Shown: positions 34,449-43,873, numbered from the stretch's first letter. The stretch is 64,000 nt of DNA from Streptomyces sp. DvalAA-43 (GCF_900091725.1 NZ_FMBW01000091.1:161429-225428); one strand, 5' to 3'. Notes: generated by a model not told the origin, from the letters alone. Made by a program: numbers and translations.

Positions 34449-36478
34449 TTCCCGGTCTCTCCAAGGGATTCGGTGGCGATGCGCAGGACTGCGGCGCCGA
34501 GCGGGCCGAGGGCGATGTGGTCGCGGACGGCGGTTCCGGTGAGCAGGTCGGTGCCGCCTGCGGCGAAGCGGCCGGTCAGCGGGGTGCTCGTGTCGTGGTC
34601 GCTGTGGTTGAGGACGAAGAGGTACGTGCCCCGCGCGCCGGAGCGCACGGTCGCCTCGACGCCCTCGGGGACGTCGAGCACGGGGCGTACGCCCGCTGCC
34701 CGCAGCGCCTCTTCGAGCACAGCCTCGATGCCGTCGCCGAGGTGTGCGCTCGCGTACCACGCGGTGCCGGTGCCGTACGGGTGGCGGGTGACGGCGGGGC
34801 GGCCGGTCAGCTCACCGGCCGCGTACACGTCCACGACCTCGGTGTCCGGACCCCCGGGCTCGATCCACTCGCTCCACAGGGTGGCCTCGGCGCCGGAGGC
34901 GAGGGGCACCGCCGCTCCGTCGGGGATCGGCCAGAACTCGTCGACGGACACGCCGAGTACGTCCCGCAGCGGTCCCGGCGCGCCGCCGTCGTGGATGTGG
35001 TCGTGGCCGTCGACGACGCCGCTGAAGGGGCCGCAGACGAGGTGGCCGCCGCCGTGTACGTAGGCGGCGATGCGTGCGGCGTTCTCGGGCCGCAGCAGGT
35101 GGAGGTTGGGGGCCAGGACCGCCCGGTAGCCGGTCAGGTCGGCGTGCGGGGGGACGAAGTCGGTGGTGACGGCGCGGGCGTGGAGTGCCGCGTACCAGGG
35201 GCGCAGGAGTTCGCGCCAGCGCATCCGCGCGGAGGGGTGGTCGTCGCCCTCCAGGGCCCACCAGGAGTCCCAGTCGTGGACGATCGCCACGTCCGCCGGG
35301 GTGGTGGCGCCGGTGAGCTCGCCGAGCCGGGCCAGTTCGGCGCCGAAGCGGACCGTCTCGCGCCAGCCCCGGGACGCGGTGCCGCGGTGCGGGAGCAGCG
35401 CGCTGTGGTACTTCTCCGCGCCGGCGCGGGAGGCCCGCCACTGGAAGTACATGATGCCGTCGGCGCCGCGGGCCAGCGCCTGGAGCGACCAGAGGCGTTG
35501 CAGGCCGGGCTTCTTGGGGACGTTGACCGGGCGCCAGCTGACGGCGGAGGGTGCCTGTTCGAGGAGGAGCCAGGGCCGGCCGCCCTTGAGGGAGCGCATC
35601 AGGTCGTAGTTGAGGGCGGCGTTGACGTGGGCGCGCGGGTCGGCGGGGTCCGGGTAGGCGTCGTCGGAGACGAGGTCCTCGTGCTCGGCCCACTTCCAGT
35701 AGTCGAGTGCCTGGCACATGGACATGAAGTTGGTGGTGGCCGGGGTGTCCGGGTCGAGTTCGCGCAGTGCCTCCCGCTCGGCGCGGTGGCAGTCGAGGAG
35801 GGCGTCGGAGCAGAAGCGCCGCCAGTCCAGGAGCTGCGTGGGGTTGACGGGTCCGGGGGCGGTGCGCGGCGGTTCGATCTCCTCGTACGTGCCGTAGTGC
35901 TGGGACCAGAAGGCGGTGCCCCAGGCGTGGTTGAGGGCGTCGATCGTGCCGTAGCGGTCGATGAGCCAGGCACGGAAGTGGGTGGCGGAGCGGGCGCAGA
36001 AGCATTCGGTGATGTGGTCGCCGTACTCGTTGTGGATGTGCCACAGCGCGAGGGCCGGGTGGTGTGCGTAGCGCTCGGCGAGGGTGCGGGTGAGGCGGAG
36101 CGCGGCGGCGCGGTATTCGGGCGAGGAGGGGCAGTAGTGCTGGCGCGAGCCGAATTCGAGGCGTACGCCGTCGGCGGTGACCGGGAGGATCTCCGGGTGG
36201 GCGCGCACCAGCCAGGCGGGCGGTGACGCGGTCGCGGTGGCGAGGTCGACGGCGATGCCGTGGGCGTGCAGCAGATCGAGAAGCCGGTCGAACCAGTCGA
36301 AGTCCCAGGTGTCGGGGCCGGGTTGGAGCCGCGCCCAGGAGAAGACGCCGACGGTCACCATGGTGACGCCGGCCTCGCGCATCAGCGCGGCGTCCTCGGC
36401 CCAGACGTCCTCGGGCCACTGCTCGGGGTTGTAGTCGCCGCCGTACAGGACGCCCTGGACACGGGTCAGACGGTTCAT
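34445..36478 (-). CDS. Beta-galactosidase, GH42
   Basis: A 677-residue cytoplasmic beta-galactosidase. GH42 features: YGGDYNPEQWPEDVWAEDAA near the start, acid-base Glu in ALWHIHNEYGDH, nucleophile Glu in PWLLLEQAPSAVSWRP, and a C-terminal trimerisation and beta domain. No signal peptide. The ATG at 36478 overlaps the upstream permease stop by 4 bases. Members act on galacto-oligosaccharides, including those of pectic galactan, which would fit a rhamnose-galactose polymer as the island's target. Confidence 0.93.
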   Translation of the reverse strand: MNRLTRVQGVLYGGDYNPEQWPEDVWAEDAALMREAGVTMVTVGVFSWARLQPGPDTWDFDWFDRLLDLLHAHGIAVDLATATASPPAWLVRAHPEILPVTADGVRLEFGSRQHYCPSSPEYRAAALRLTRTLAERYAHHPALALWHIHNEYGDHITECFCARSATHFRAWLIDRYGTIDALNHAWGTAFWSQHYGTYEEIEPPRTAPGPVNPTQLLDWRRFCSDALLDCHRAEREALRELDPDTPATTNFMSMCQALDYWKWAEHEDLVSDDAYPDPADPRAHVNAALNYDLMRSLKGGRPWLLLEQAPSAVSWRPVNVPKKPGLQRLWSLQALARGADGIMYFQWRASRAGAEKYHSALLPHRGTASRGWRETVRFGAELARLGELTGATTPADVAIVHDWDSWWALEGDDHPSARMRWRELLRPWYAALHARAVTTDFVPPHADLTGYRAVLAPNLHLLRPENAARIAAYVHGGGHLVCGPFSGVVDGHDHIHDGGAPGPLRDVLGVSVDEFWPIPDGAAVPLASGAEATLWSEWIEPGGPDTEVVDVYAAGELTGRPAVTRHPYGTGTAWYASAHLGDGIEAVLEEALRAAGVRPVLDVPEGVEATVRSGARGTYLFVLNHSDHDTSTPLTGRFAAGGTDLLTGTAVRDHIALGPLGAAVLRIATESLGETGK

Positions 36479-37332
36479 CCCTTCACCGCCCCGCCGAGGA
36501 GTCCGGCGACGAACTGCCGCTGGAAGAGCAGGAAGAGGAGCATCAGCGGAAGCGTGGCGAGGAGCGAGCCGAGCATCAGGCCCGAGTAGTCGACGTGGGA
36601 GAGCCCCGTGAGGGTGTTGAGCGCGACGGGCACGGTGTATTTGTCCTCGGAGTTCAGCATGAGCAGCGGCCAGATGAAGCTGTTCCACTGCGCCATGAAC
36701 GTGAAGATGACCAGGGCGCCGAGCTGTGGGCGCACGCACGGCAGCACGACCTGGTAGAAGGTGCGCAGCTCGCCGGAGCCGTCGATCCGGGCCGATTCGA
36801 GGAGTTCGTCGGGGAAGTCGACGAAGCTCTGCCGCATCAGGAGGATGCCGAAGGAGTTCGCCAGGAACGGCAGGACCACGGCCTGGTACGAGTCGATCCA
36901 GCCGATGCTCGCCATCATCTGGAAGAGCGGCACGAGCAGGACCTGGAACGGGATCATCATGGTGGCGAGCACGGCCCCGAGCAGCAGCCCCCTGCCGCGG
37001 AAGCGGTACTTGGCGAGTCCGTAGCCGCACATGGCGGAGATCAGCGAGCTGAGCACGGTGTGGACGACGGCGATGCCGACGCTGTTGAGAAGGACCCGCC
37101 CGAAGCCGATGGTGTCCTGGAGCCGCACGAGATTGTCGAGCAGCCGGCCGCCGGGCAGGAACGGCGGCGGGGAGTGGAACAGCTCCGATGTGGAGTGCGT
37201 CGCGGCGATCGCCATCCAGAGGAACGGCACCAGGCTGACGACGGCGCCGGCCGCGAGGAGGAGGCGGGTGAGGTACCGGCCGGCGCGCCGGGCCGGGTGG
37301 ATGCGTACAGGGGCCTGCTGGAGGGCGGTCAC
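36475..37332 (-). CDS. Sugar ABC transporter permease (MalG-like)
   Basis: A 285-residue permease with six helices, the docking loop ELLESARIDGSGELRTFYQV and a QFVAGLLGGAVKG tail. GTG start overlapping the upstream permease stop. Belongs to the second sugar importer of the island, on the minus strand. Confidence 0.93.
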   Translation of the reverse strand: MTALQQAPVRIHPARRAGRYLTRLLLAAGAVVSLVPFLWMAIAATHSTSELFHSPPPFLPGGRLLDNLVRLQDTIGFGRVLLNSVGIAVVHTVLSSLISAMCGYGLAKYRFRGRGLLLGAVLATMMIPFQVLLVPLFQMMASIGWIDSYQAVVLPFLANSFGILLMRQSFVDFPDELLESARIDGSGELRTFYQVVLPCVRPQLGALVIFTFMAQWNSFIWPLLMLNSEDKYTVPVALNTLTGLSHVDYSGLMLGSLLATLPLMLLFLLFQRQFVAGLLGGAVKG

Positions 37333-38255
37333 CGGCGGCGCTCCCTTCCGAAGGCGACGTACTGGAGGGCGGAGATCGCGGCGATGAGGGCCACGACGAC
37401 CCAGGCGATGGCGGCGGCGTAGCCGAAGTCGAGCTGCTGGAAGCCGACTTTGTAGAGGTAGACGACCGGGGTGAGGGTGGCGTCGTCGGGGCCGCCGCGG
37501 GTGAGGACGTAGTTCTCGTCGAAGAGCTGGAGCGTGCCGATGGTGGAGGTGATCACGCAGAACAGGACGACGGGGCGCAGCTGCGGCAGGATCACACGCG
37601 CGTACGTGGACAGAGTGCCGGCACCGTCGATCGCGGCGGCCTCGTACTGTTCCTTGCCGATGGCCTGGAGCCCGGCGAGCAGGATGACGGCGTTGTATCC
37701 GGTCCAGCGCCAGGTCAGGGAGGCGATCAGGGAGACGCGAGCCCAGGTGGGGCTGTTGAGCCAGTCGATCCGGCCGATGCCGACGGCGCCGAGGATCTGG
37801 TTGACGAGGCCGCCGTCGGTCTTGAGGAGGACCTGGAAGACGACGGCGTACGCGACGAGTGTGGTGACGGCGGGCAGGAAGTAGACCGCGCGCCAGGTGC
37901 CTCGGAAGCGCAGCCAGGACTGGTTGAGCAGTACGGCGAGGACGAGCGCCAGGCCGATCATCACGGGGACCTGCACCACGAGGATGATCCCGGTGTTGAA
38001 CAGGGACTCCAGGAACGCGGGGTCGTCGATCATCCGCCGGTACTGGTCGAGTCCGACCCAGTGGGTGGTTCCGGCGTCCTCGGTGGTGAAGCTCTGCAGC
38101 AGGCTCGCGCCCAGCGGATAGGCGAAGAAGAGCGCGAAGAGGGCGGCCGCGGGTCCGGCGAAGAGCCAGGCGGTGGGGCGCCGCCGTCTGCGGCGTGCCG
38201 GGGACGGGGCGCGGGCGGGGGCGACCGCCCGGTCGTAGGTGGTCTGGACGGCCAT
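37329..38255 (-). CDS. Sugar ABC transporter permease (MalF-like)
   Basis: A 308-residue permease. A basic Arg-rich N-terminus (PARRRRRRPTAW) precedes the first helix; the docking loop is QYEAAAIDGAGTLSTYARVI. It lies directly after the binding-protein gene with a 4-base gap and is coupled to the next permease. Confidence 0.93.
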   Translation of the reverse strand: MAVQTTYDRAVAPARAPSPARRRRRRPTAWLFAGPAAALFALFFAYPLGASLLQSFTTEDAGTTHWVGLDQYRRMIDDPAFLESLFNTGIILVVQVPVMIGLALVLAVLLNQSWLRFRGTWRAVYFLPAVTTLVAYAVVFQVLLKTDGGLVNQILGAVGIGRIDWLNSPTWARVSLIASLTWRWTGYNAVILLAGLQAIGKEQYEAAAIDGAGTLSTYARVILPQLRPVVLFCVITSTIGTLQLFDENYVLTRGGPDDATLTPVVYLYKVGFQQLDFGYAAAIAWVVVALIAAISALQYVAFGRERRR

Positions 38256-38259
38256 CGGG

Positions 38260-39597
38260 TTACTTCACCCTCTCGCGGCCGGTGGCCGTGGCGAGTTGCC
38301 GCGCGGCCGAGTCCAGGGCGGCGCGCGGGTCCTTGCCGCGCAGCATCACACCGGTGACGGCGGAGACCATGATGTCGGTGGCCTTCGCGTCGTCCTTGTC
38401 GTACTCGACCGGCGGGATGTTGCGGGCGAGCCGGGCGAACACGTCGAAGGCCGCCTGCCCGCCGAAGAACTCCTGCTTCGTGCTCAGATAGGGGTCGTCG
38501 AGTGCGGGCAGATAGGCGGGGAAGAGGCCCTCGCGCTTGAGCATGGAGACCTGGTTGGCCTTGCCGGTGAGCAGGAACTCGATGAACGCCCAGGCGAGGC
38601 GGGGGTTCTTGCTCTGTGCGGGGACGCAGAGCGTGGAGCCGCCGATGTTCGAGGTCCGGGCGCCGTCGGCGGTGAATCCGGGCAGCGGCACCACACGGAA
38701 TCTGCCCTTCAGCTCCGGCATCTCGTCGGTGAGCGTGCCCGCCCACCAGGCGGCGGAGGGCGTGGTGGTGACCTTGCCCTCCTTGGTGCCGGTGACGAGC
38801 CCGTCCCAGCCCTTCTCGTAGTCGACGAGCCCCTTGTCGTGCAGGGTCTTCATCAGGGTGAGGGCCTTCACGGCCTCCGGGGTGTCGACCGCGACACGGC
38901 CGCCCTTGAAGTAGGACTGGCCCTGCTGCTGGAGCAGCATCGGCAGGATCCCGGTGTCGGTGGAGTCCATGATCAGCGTCTTGCGGCCGGTGGCCTGTTT
39001 GATGCGGATGCCCGCTGCCACGTAGTCGTCCCAGGTCAGCAGTGACGCGGGGTCGACTCCGGCGGCACGGAAGAGGTCCGTGCGGCAGTAGAGCGCACAG
39101 GGACCGATGTCCCAGGGCAGGGCGAAGACCGCGCTGTCCTTGCCGGTGACCGTGTGCCACGCGGCACGGTCGAAGTCGCCCCCGTAGCGGCCGCCGAGAT
39201 TCGTCAGGTCGTAGAAGCCGCCCGGGAAGTTGCCCAGGTAGCGCGGCATGTGGCTGCCCTCGACCGTGAGGACGTCGGCGAGGCCCGAGCCGCCGCGCAG
39301 GCCCACGGTGATCTTGTCGTAGGCGTTGTCGTAGCCGATGTCGACGATGTCGACGGTGGTACCCGGGTGGTGCTCCTCGAAGGTGCGGGCCAGGCGCTTC
39401 ATGGCCTTGGCGGCCACGTCCCACGACCAGACGGTGATCTTCCCGCTGACCTTGCCCCCTTCGTCGTCCTTCCTGCCGCCGATGTCGCGGGCCTGGCCGC
39501 CGCCCGCACCGCCCATGGCACATCCGCCGACCAGGGACGATGCCGCGGTCGCGATGCCGGTGGCCAGAACGGCCCGTCGGGTGGGTCCTGTTGACAC
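38260..39597 (-). CDS. Sugar ABC transporter substrate-binding lipoprotein
   Basis: A 445-residue solute-binding lipoprotein. The signal RRAVLATGIATAASSLVGGC has a twin-Arg start and a lipobox (VGGC). The mature protein shows KITVWSWDVAAKAMKRLART and DVLTVEGSHMPRYLG, typical of family 1 sugar-binding proteins. GTG start with AGGAGG 7 bases upstream. First gene of the minus-strand operon that also encodes two permeases, GH42 and GH63. Unlike the binding protein of the left operon, I see no TTA codon. Confidence 0.92.
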   Translation of the reverse strand: MSTGPTRRAVLATGIATAASSLVGGCAMGGAGGGQARDIGGRKDDEGGKVSGKITVWSWDVAAKAMKRLARTFEEHHPGTTVDIVDIGYDNAYDKITVGLRGGSGLADVLTVEGSHMPRYLGNFPGGFYDLTNLGGRYGGDFDRAAWHTVTGKDSAVFALPWDIGPCALYCRTDLFRAAGVDPASLLTWDDYVAAGIRIKQATGRKTLIMDSTDTGILPMLLQQQGQSYFKGGRVAVDTPEAVKALTLMKTLHDKGLVDYEKGWDGLVTGTKEGKVTTTPSAAWWAGTLTDEMPELKGRFRVVPLPGFTADGARTSNIGGSTLCVPAQSKNPRLAWAFIEFLLTGKANQVSMLKREGLFPAYLPALDDPYLSTKQEFFGGQAAFDVFARLARNIPPVEYDKDDAKATDIMVSAVTGVMLRGKDPRAALDSAARQLATATGRERVK

Positions 39598-39613
39598 TCT
39601 TGCCTCCTGGAGC

Positions 39614-39647
39614 CTGAATGCCTAATGCTGTATTCAGAACACTGAAT
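39614..39647. promoter_or_regulatory. Operator-like inverted repeats in a divergent promoter region
   Basis: ATTCAG-AACA-CTGAAT (39632-39647) is a perfect inverted repeat, and a further CTGAAT stands at 39614-39619. The region is only 143 bases long and lies between the second sugar operon (-) and the glycine-dehydrogenase-like operon (+). A GntR- or LacI-type regulator could bind here; the GntR regulator at 44728 is a candidate. Confidence 0.45.
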
Positions 39648-39740
39648 GACGGAGGCTGCCGTCAAGAGGTGTACACCCAAAGACTTTTGCTGCTGTGGTC
39701 CACGGCCGGCCCCCGAGCCGGCTCACGCGAAAGGCGCGGC

Positions 39741-41132
39741 ATGACGTCACCCCAGGACTCCGCCCACACCTACACCCATCCCTACATCCCCAACGCCGTC
39801 CCGGCCGTCCGGCAGGCGATGCTGGAGGAGATCGGCGCCGCGGGCGTCGAGGACTTCTACGCCGACATCCCGGACGGCATCCGGCTGCACCGCCCCCTCG
39901 ACCTCCCGGCCCCCCTGCGTTCGGAGGCCGAACTCACCCGGCACATGGAGGGGTTGCTCGGCCGCAACACCTCGACGCGGCAGGCGCTCAGCTTCCTCGG
40001 ATCCGGCTGCTACCAGCACCACGTACCGGCGGTCGTGGACGAGGTGGTCAACCGCAGCGAGTTCCTCACGGCATACGCGGGCGAGCCCTACGAGGACCAC
40101 GGCCGCTTCCAGGCGCTGTGGGAGTACCAGTCGATGATGGCCGAGCTGCTCGACGTCGAGATCGTCAACGTCCCGGTGTACGACGGCTTCCAGGCGGCCG
40201 GGACCGCCCTGCGGATGGCCGGCCGGATCACCGGCCGCCGCCGGGTGCTCGTCGCCACCGCGATCGACGGCGACAAGCTCTCCCGCATCCGTGACTACGT
40301 ACGCCCCGACCACGACGTGACAGTGGTCCCGGTCGATCCGGGCACCGGCTGCGCCGACCTCGACGCGGTGCGCGACGCGCTCGCCGCCGGTGACACGGCC
40401 GCCGTGTACGCGGACACGCCCTCCGCGCTCGGCATCGTCGACGGGGCGCTCCCCCGCCTCGCCGAACTCGCCCATCAGGCAGGGGCGTTGTACGTCATGG
40501 GCTGCAATCCGCTCACGCTCGGAGTGCTCGCGCCGCCCTCCGCGCTCGGCGCCGACATCGCGTGCGGCGACATCCAGCCGCTCGGCCTCCACCAGAGCTT
40601 CGGCGGCGGCAACGCGGGCTTCATCGCCACCCGTGACGAGGAGCGGCTGGTCGCCGAGTACCCCTCACGCCTGTTCGGCCTGGTCCCGACGACCGTCGAG
40701 GGCGAGTACGGCTTCGGCGACGTCGCCTACGAACGGACCTCGTTCGCACTGCGCGAGGAGGGCAAGGAGTGGGTCGGCACGGCCGCCGCGCTGCACGGCA
40801 TCGGCGCCGGGGTCTACCTCGCGCTGATGGGACCGCAGGGCATGCGGGAGATCGGCGAGACGATCCTCGCGCTCACCGCGTACGCCCGCCGACGCCTCGC
40901 CGAGGTGCCCGGAATCGAGGTCCCGTACGGCGACGCCCTGCACTTCGCCGACTTCACCGTCCGCTACACGGGCGGCAGGACCGCGGCCGAGATCCGTACC
41001 GGACTCAAGGAGCGGGGCATCTTCGGCGGCGTACCGACCGGCGAGCAGGAGGCCGCGTACTGCGTCACCGAAGTCCACACCAAGGCCGACATCGACCGGC
41101 TCGCCGCGACCCTGGAGGAGATCGTCAAGTGA
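39741..41132 (+). CDS. Glycine-dehydrogenase-like protein, subunit 1 (GcvPA-like, divergent)
   Basis: A 463-residue homologue of the non-PLP-lysine subunit of two-chain glycine decarboxylase. Shared features include FLGSGCYQHHVPAVVDEVVN, RFQALWEYQSMMAELLDVEI and QSFGGGNAGFIATRDEERLV. It departs from true GcvPA, as I remember the family, where YTPYQPEISQG is conserved (here YAGEPYEDHG) and where REKATSNICTNQ is conserved (here REEGKEWVGTAAAL). The ATG at 39741 has GAAAGG upstream. It opens a five-gene operon with coupled starts. GcvH and GcvT are not nearby, so glycine cleavage is doubtful. Confidence 0.8.
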   Translation: MTSPQDSAHTYTHPYIPNAVPAVRQAMLEEIGAAGVEDFYADIPDGIRLHRPLDLPAPLRSEAELTRHMEGLLGRNTSTRQALSFLGSGCYQHHVPAVVDEVVNRSEFLTAYAGEPYEDHGRFQALWEYQSMMAELLDVEIVNVPVYDGFQAAGTALRMAGRITGRRRVLVATAIDGDKLSRIRDYVRPDHDVTVVPVDPGTGCADLDAVRDALAAGDTAAVYADTPSALGIVDGALPRLAELAHQAGALYVMGCNPLTLGVLAPPSALGADIACGDIQPLGLHQSFGGGNAGFIATRDEERLVAEYPSRLFGLVPTTVEGEYGFGDVAYERTSFALREEGKEWVGTAAALHGIGAGVYLALMGPQGMREIGETILALTAYARRRLAEVPGIEVPYGDALHFADFTVRYTGGRTAAEIRTGLKERGIFGGVPTGEQEAAYCVTEVHTKADIDRLAATLEEIVK

Positions 41133-42727
41133 CCGCCCACGCACCCGTGTCCGTCTCCCCCGAGGAGGCGCGCATCGCCGCCAAGCCGCGCCTGCGCCGA
41201 TTCCGGCAGGCGTCCTGGGACGAGAGGCTGATCTTCGAGCTCGGTTCGCCGGGCGAGCGCGGCGTCCTGGTCCCGGTGGCGGACCCGTCCGTCGAGGCTC
41301 CCGCCATCCCCGCCGCCCTGCGCCGCGCCGAGCCGCCCGCCCTGCCGGAGATGTCCCAGCAGCAGGTCCTGCGGCACTACTTGCGGCTGTCGCAGGAGAA
41401 CCTCGGCGCCGATCTCAACATCGACGTCGGCCAGGGCACCTGCACCATGAAGTACAGCCCCAAGGTCAACGACCAGTTCGTCCGCGACCCGCGGATCGCG
41501 GCGCTGCACCCCCTCCAGGACGCCGACACGGTCCAGGGCGTCCTCGGGATCATCCACAGCCTGGAGCAGCTGCTGAAGGAGATCTCCGGCATGGACCGGG
41601 TCTCGCTCCAGCCGGGTGCGGGCTCCGCCGCGATCTACACCAACGTCGCGATGATCCGCGCCCACTTCGCCGCGCGCGGTGAGCTGGAGCAGCGCGACGA
41701 GGTCATCACGACGATCTTCTCCCACCCGTCCAACGCGGCCTGCGCGAAGACGGCGGGCTTCAAGGTCATCACCCTGCACCCGGACGCGGACGGCTATCCG
41801 GACATCGAGGCGCTCAGGGCGGCGGTCGGCCCGTGCACGGCGGCGCTGCTCATCACCAATCCCGAGGACACGGGCATCTACAACCCGCGCATCGAGGAGT
41901 TCGTCCGGATCGTGCACGAGGCGGGCGGCCTCTGCTCGTACGACCAGGCCAACGCGAACGGCGTCCTCGGCATCACCCGGGCCCGGGACGCGGGCTTCGA
42001 CCTGTGCCATTTCAATCTCCACAAGACGTTCTCGACGCCGCACGCCTGCGGCGGCCCGGCGGCGGGTGCCTGCGCGGTCACCGCGGAGCTCGCCCCGTAT
42101 CTGCCGCGCCCCACCGTCGAGTTGGACCCGGAGACGGGTGTGTACCGGCTGGACGACGACCGGCCCGAGTCCGTCGGCAAGATGCGGCCGTTCTACGGCG
42201 TGGTGCCGAATCTGGTGCGCGCGTACGCGTGGATCATGTCGCTCGGCGCCGAGGGCCTGCGGGCCGCCGCCGAGACGGCCGTCCTCAACAACAACTACCT
42301 GCTCCACAAGGTCCGGCGGATCCCGGGCGTCTCCGTGCCGTACGCGGCGGGGCGCCCGCGCGTCGAGCAGGTCCGCTACAGCTGGGAGAAGCTCCACGAG
42401 GACACCGGCCTGCACTCCGAGGACCTCGGCCTGCGCGCCGCGGACTTCGGCACGCACTACTGGACCAGCCACCACCCCTACGTGGTGCCGGAGCCCATGA
42501 CGCTGGAGCCGACCGAGTCCTACACCCGCGCCGACCTCGACGAGTACGCCGCGATCCTCGCGGAGATCGCCCGCGAGGCGTACGAGGACCCGGAGACGGT
42601 GCGCACGGCACCGCACCGTTCCACCATCCACCGGGTGCGCCCCGAGGCCCTGGACGACCCCGCAACCTGGGCGGTCTCCTGGCGCGCCTACTGCCGCAAG
42701 GTGCTGGGCGGAGCGGGCCGCCCGTGA
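41129..42727 (+). CDS. Glycine-dehydrogenase-like PLP enzyme, subunit 2 (GcvPB-like, divergent)
   Basis: A 532-residue fold-type I PLP enzyme homologous to GcvPB. The PLP lysine is Lys299 in FNLHKTFSTPHACGGPAAGA. Active-site segments differ from glycine decarboxylase, where I recall QPAAGAHGE (here QPGAGSAAI), AHGTNPASAAMAG (here SHPSNAACAKTAG) and YDGAN (here YDQAN). So it is probably an active PLP enzyme with another substrate or acceptor. The GTG overlaps the stop of subunit 1, which implies equal production of a heterodimer. The next start overlaps its own stop. Confidence 0.8.
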   Translation: MTAHAPVSVSPEEARIAAKPRLRRFRQASWDERLIFELGSPGERGVLVPVADPSVEAPAIPAALRRAEPPALPEMSQQQVLRHYLRLSQENLGADLNIDVGQGTCTMKYSPKVNDQFVRDPRIAALHPLQDADTVQGVLGIIHSLEQLLKEISGMDRVSLQPGAGSAAIYTNVAMIRAHFAARGELEQRDEVITTIFSHPSNAACAKTAGFKVITLHPDADGYPDIEALRAAVGPCTAALLITNPEDTGIYNPRIEEFVRIVHEAGGLCSYDQANANGVLGITRARDAGFDLCHFNLHKTFSTPHACGGPAAGACAVTAELAPYLPRPTVELDPETGVYRLDDDRPESVGKMRPFYGVVPNLVRAYAWIMSLGAEGLRAAAETAVLNNNYLLHKVRRIPGVSVPYAAGRPRVEQVRYSWEKLHEDTGLHSEDLGLRAADFGTHYWTSHHPYVVPEPMTLEPTESYTRADLDEYAAILAEIAREAYEDPETVRTAPHRSTIHRVRPEALDDPATWAVSWRAYCRKVLGGAGRP

Positions 42728-43869
42728 CGAGGGTCGGCCTGGTGGTCAACCCGGTCGCCGGGCTCGGCGGCCGGGTGGGCCTGGGCGGCACCGACGGCCC
42801 GGACCGGGCCCGCACGGCCCTGGCGCTGGGCGCACGCCCGCTGGCGGAGACACGCGCGGCCGCGGCCCTGGGCGAGCTGGCGGCGCGTGCCGCCGGGCCG
42901 GCCCGGGACGGGCTCCTCGTCGTCACCGCCGCCGGTCCGCTGGGCGCCGGGTCCGTCGCCGCCGCGGGACTCACGGAACGGGTCGTGTACGCCGCCGGGG
43001 CCGGGCGGGACACCTCCGCGGCGGACACGGTTGCCGCGGTGCGCGCCGTGGTCGCCGAGGGGGTGGACCTCCTGCTCTTCGCGGGCGGCGACGGCACCGC
43101 GCGGGACGTGCTCGGCGCCCTCGGCGACGTACCCTGCCCGGTCCTCGGCGTGCCGACCGGCGTGAAGATGCACTCGGCCGTCTTCGCCGTCAGCCCGCGC
43201 GCCGCGGGTGAGGTCGCGGCGGCCTGGCTCGCCCGTACGGGCGGCGTCCGACTGCGGGACGCGGAGGTGATGGACCGCGACGAGGACGCCGTGGGCGAAG
43301 GGCGCGTCACCTCCCGGCTCTTCGGGTGGCTGCCCGTCCCCGACGTGCCGGTCCGGGTGCAGCAGCGCAAGACCGGCAGCACCGCGACCGCGCCGGACAC
43401 GGTCGCCGGGATCGCGGCCGAGGTCGCCGAGCGGGTCGGGGAGGGGCTGCTCGCGCTCGGCCCCGGCAGCACCACCCGGGCGGTGGCGGCCGTGCTCGGC
43501 GCGGACGTCTCGCTCACCGGGGTCGATGTGCTCGCCCTGCGGCCGGGCCACCCGCCCCGGGTCGTGGCGCGCGACGCCGCCGAGGAGGCCCTCCTCGCGC
43601 TCGCCCCTGACTGGGTCGCCCTCTCCCCCATCGGCGGACAGGGCTTCCTCCTGGGCCGCGGCAACCAGCAGATCTCGCCCCGCGTCCTGCGCGCGGCGGG
43701 CGGACGCGAGCGCCTGCTCGTGCTGTGCACGGAAACGAAACTGGCCGCGCTCGGCGGCCGCCCCCTCCTCCTCGACACCGGCGACGACGCGCTCGACGCG
43801 GAGCTGTCCGGCCACCTTCCCGTCATCACCGGCAGGCGGCGCACCTCGCTGTACCGCCTGGCCGGGTGA
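42724..43869 (+). CDS. AcoX/ATP-NAD kinase-like protein
   Basis: A 381-residue protein of the NAD-kinase/diacylglycerol-kinase fold. It starts RVGLVVNPVAGLGGRVGLGG and has the nucleotide motif FAGGDGTARDVLG (GGDGT at about residues 121-125) and GVPTGVKMHSAVFAVSP. The C-terminal IGGQGFLLGRGNQQISPRVL matches the AcoX-like branch, named after a gene of unknown role in acetoin catabolic operons. GTG start overlapping the PLP-enzyme stop. It may phosphorylate a cofactor or a pathway intermediate; neither is proven. Confidence 0.8.
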   Translation: MTRVGLVVNPVAGLGGRVGLGGTDGPDRARTALALGARPLAETRAAAALGELAARAAGPARDGLLVVTAAGPLGAGSVAAAGLTERVVYAAGAGRDTSAADTVAAVRAVVAEGVDLLLFAGGDGTARDVLGALGDVPCPVLGVPTGVKMHSAVFAVSPRAAGEVAAAWLARTGGVRLRDAEVMDRDEDAVGEGRVTSRLFGWLPVPDVPVRVQQRKTGSTATAPDTVAGIAAEVAERVGEGLLALGPGSTTRAVAAVLGADVSLTGVDVLALRPGHPPRVVARDAAEEALLALAPDWVALSPIGGQGFLLGRGNQQISPRVLRAAGGRERLLVLCTETKLAALGGRPLLLDTGDDALDAELSGHLPVITGRRRTSLYRLAG

Positions 43870-43873
43870 CCCC

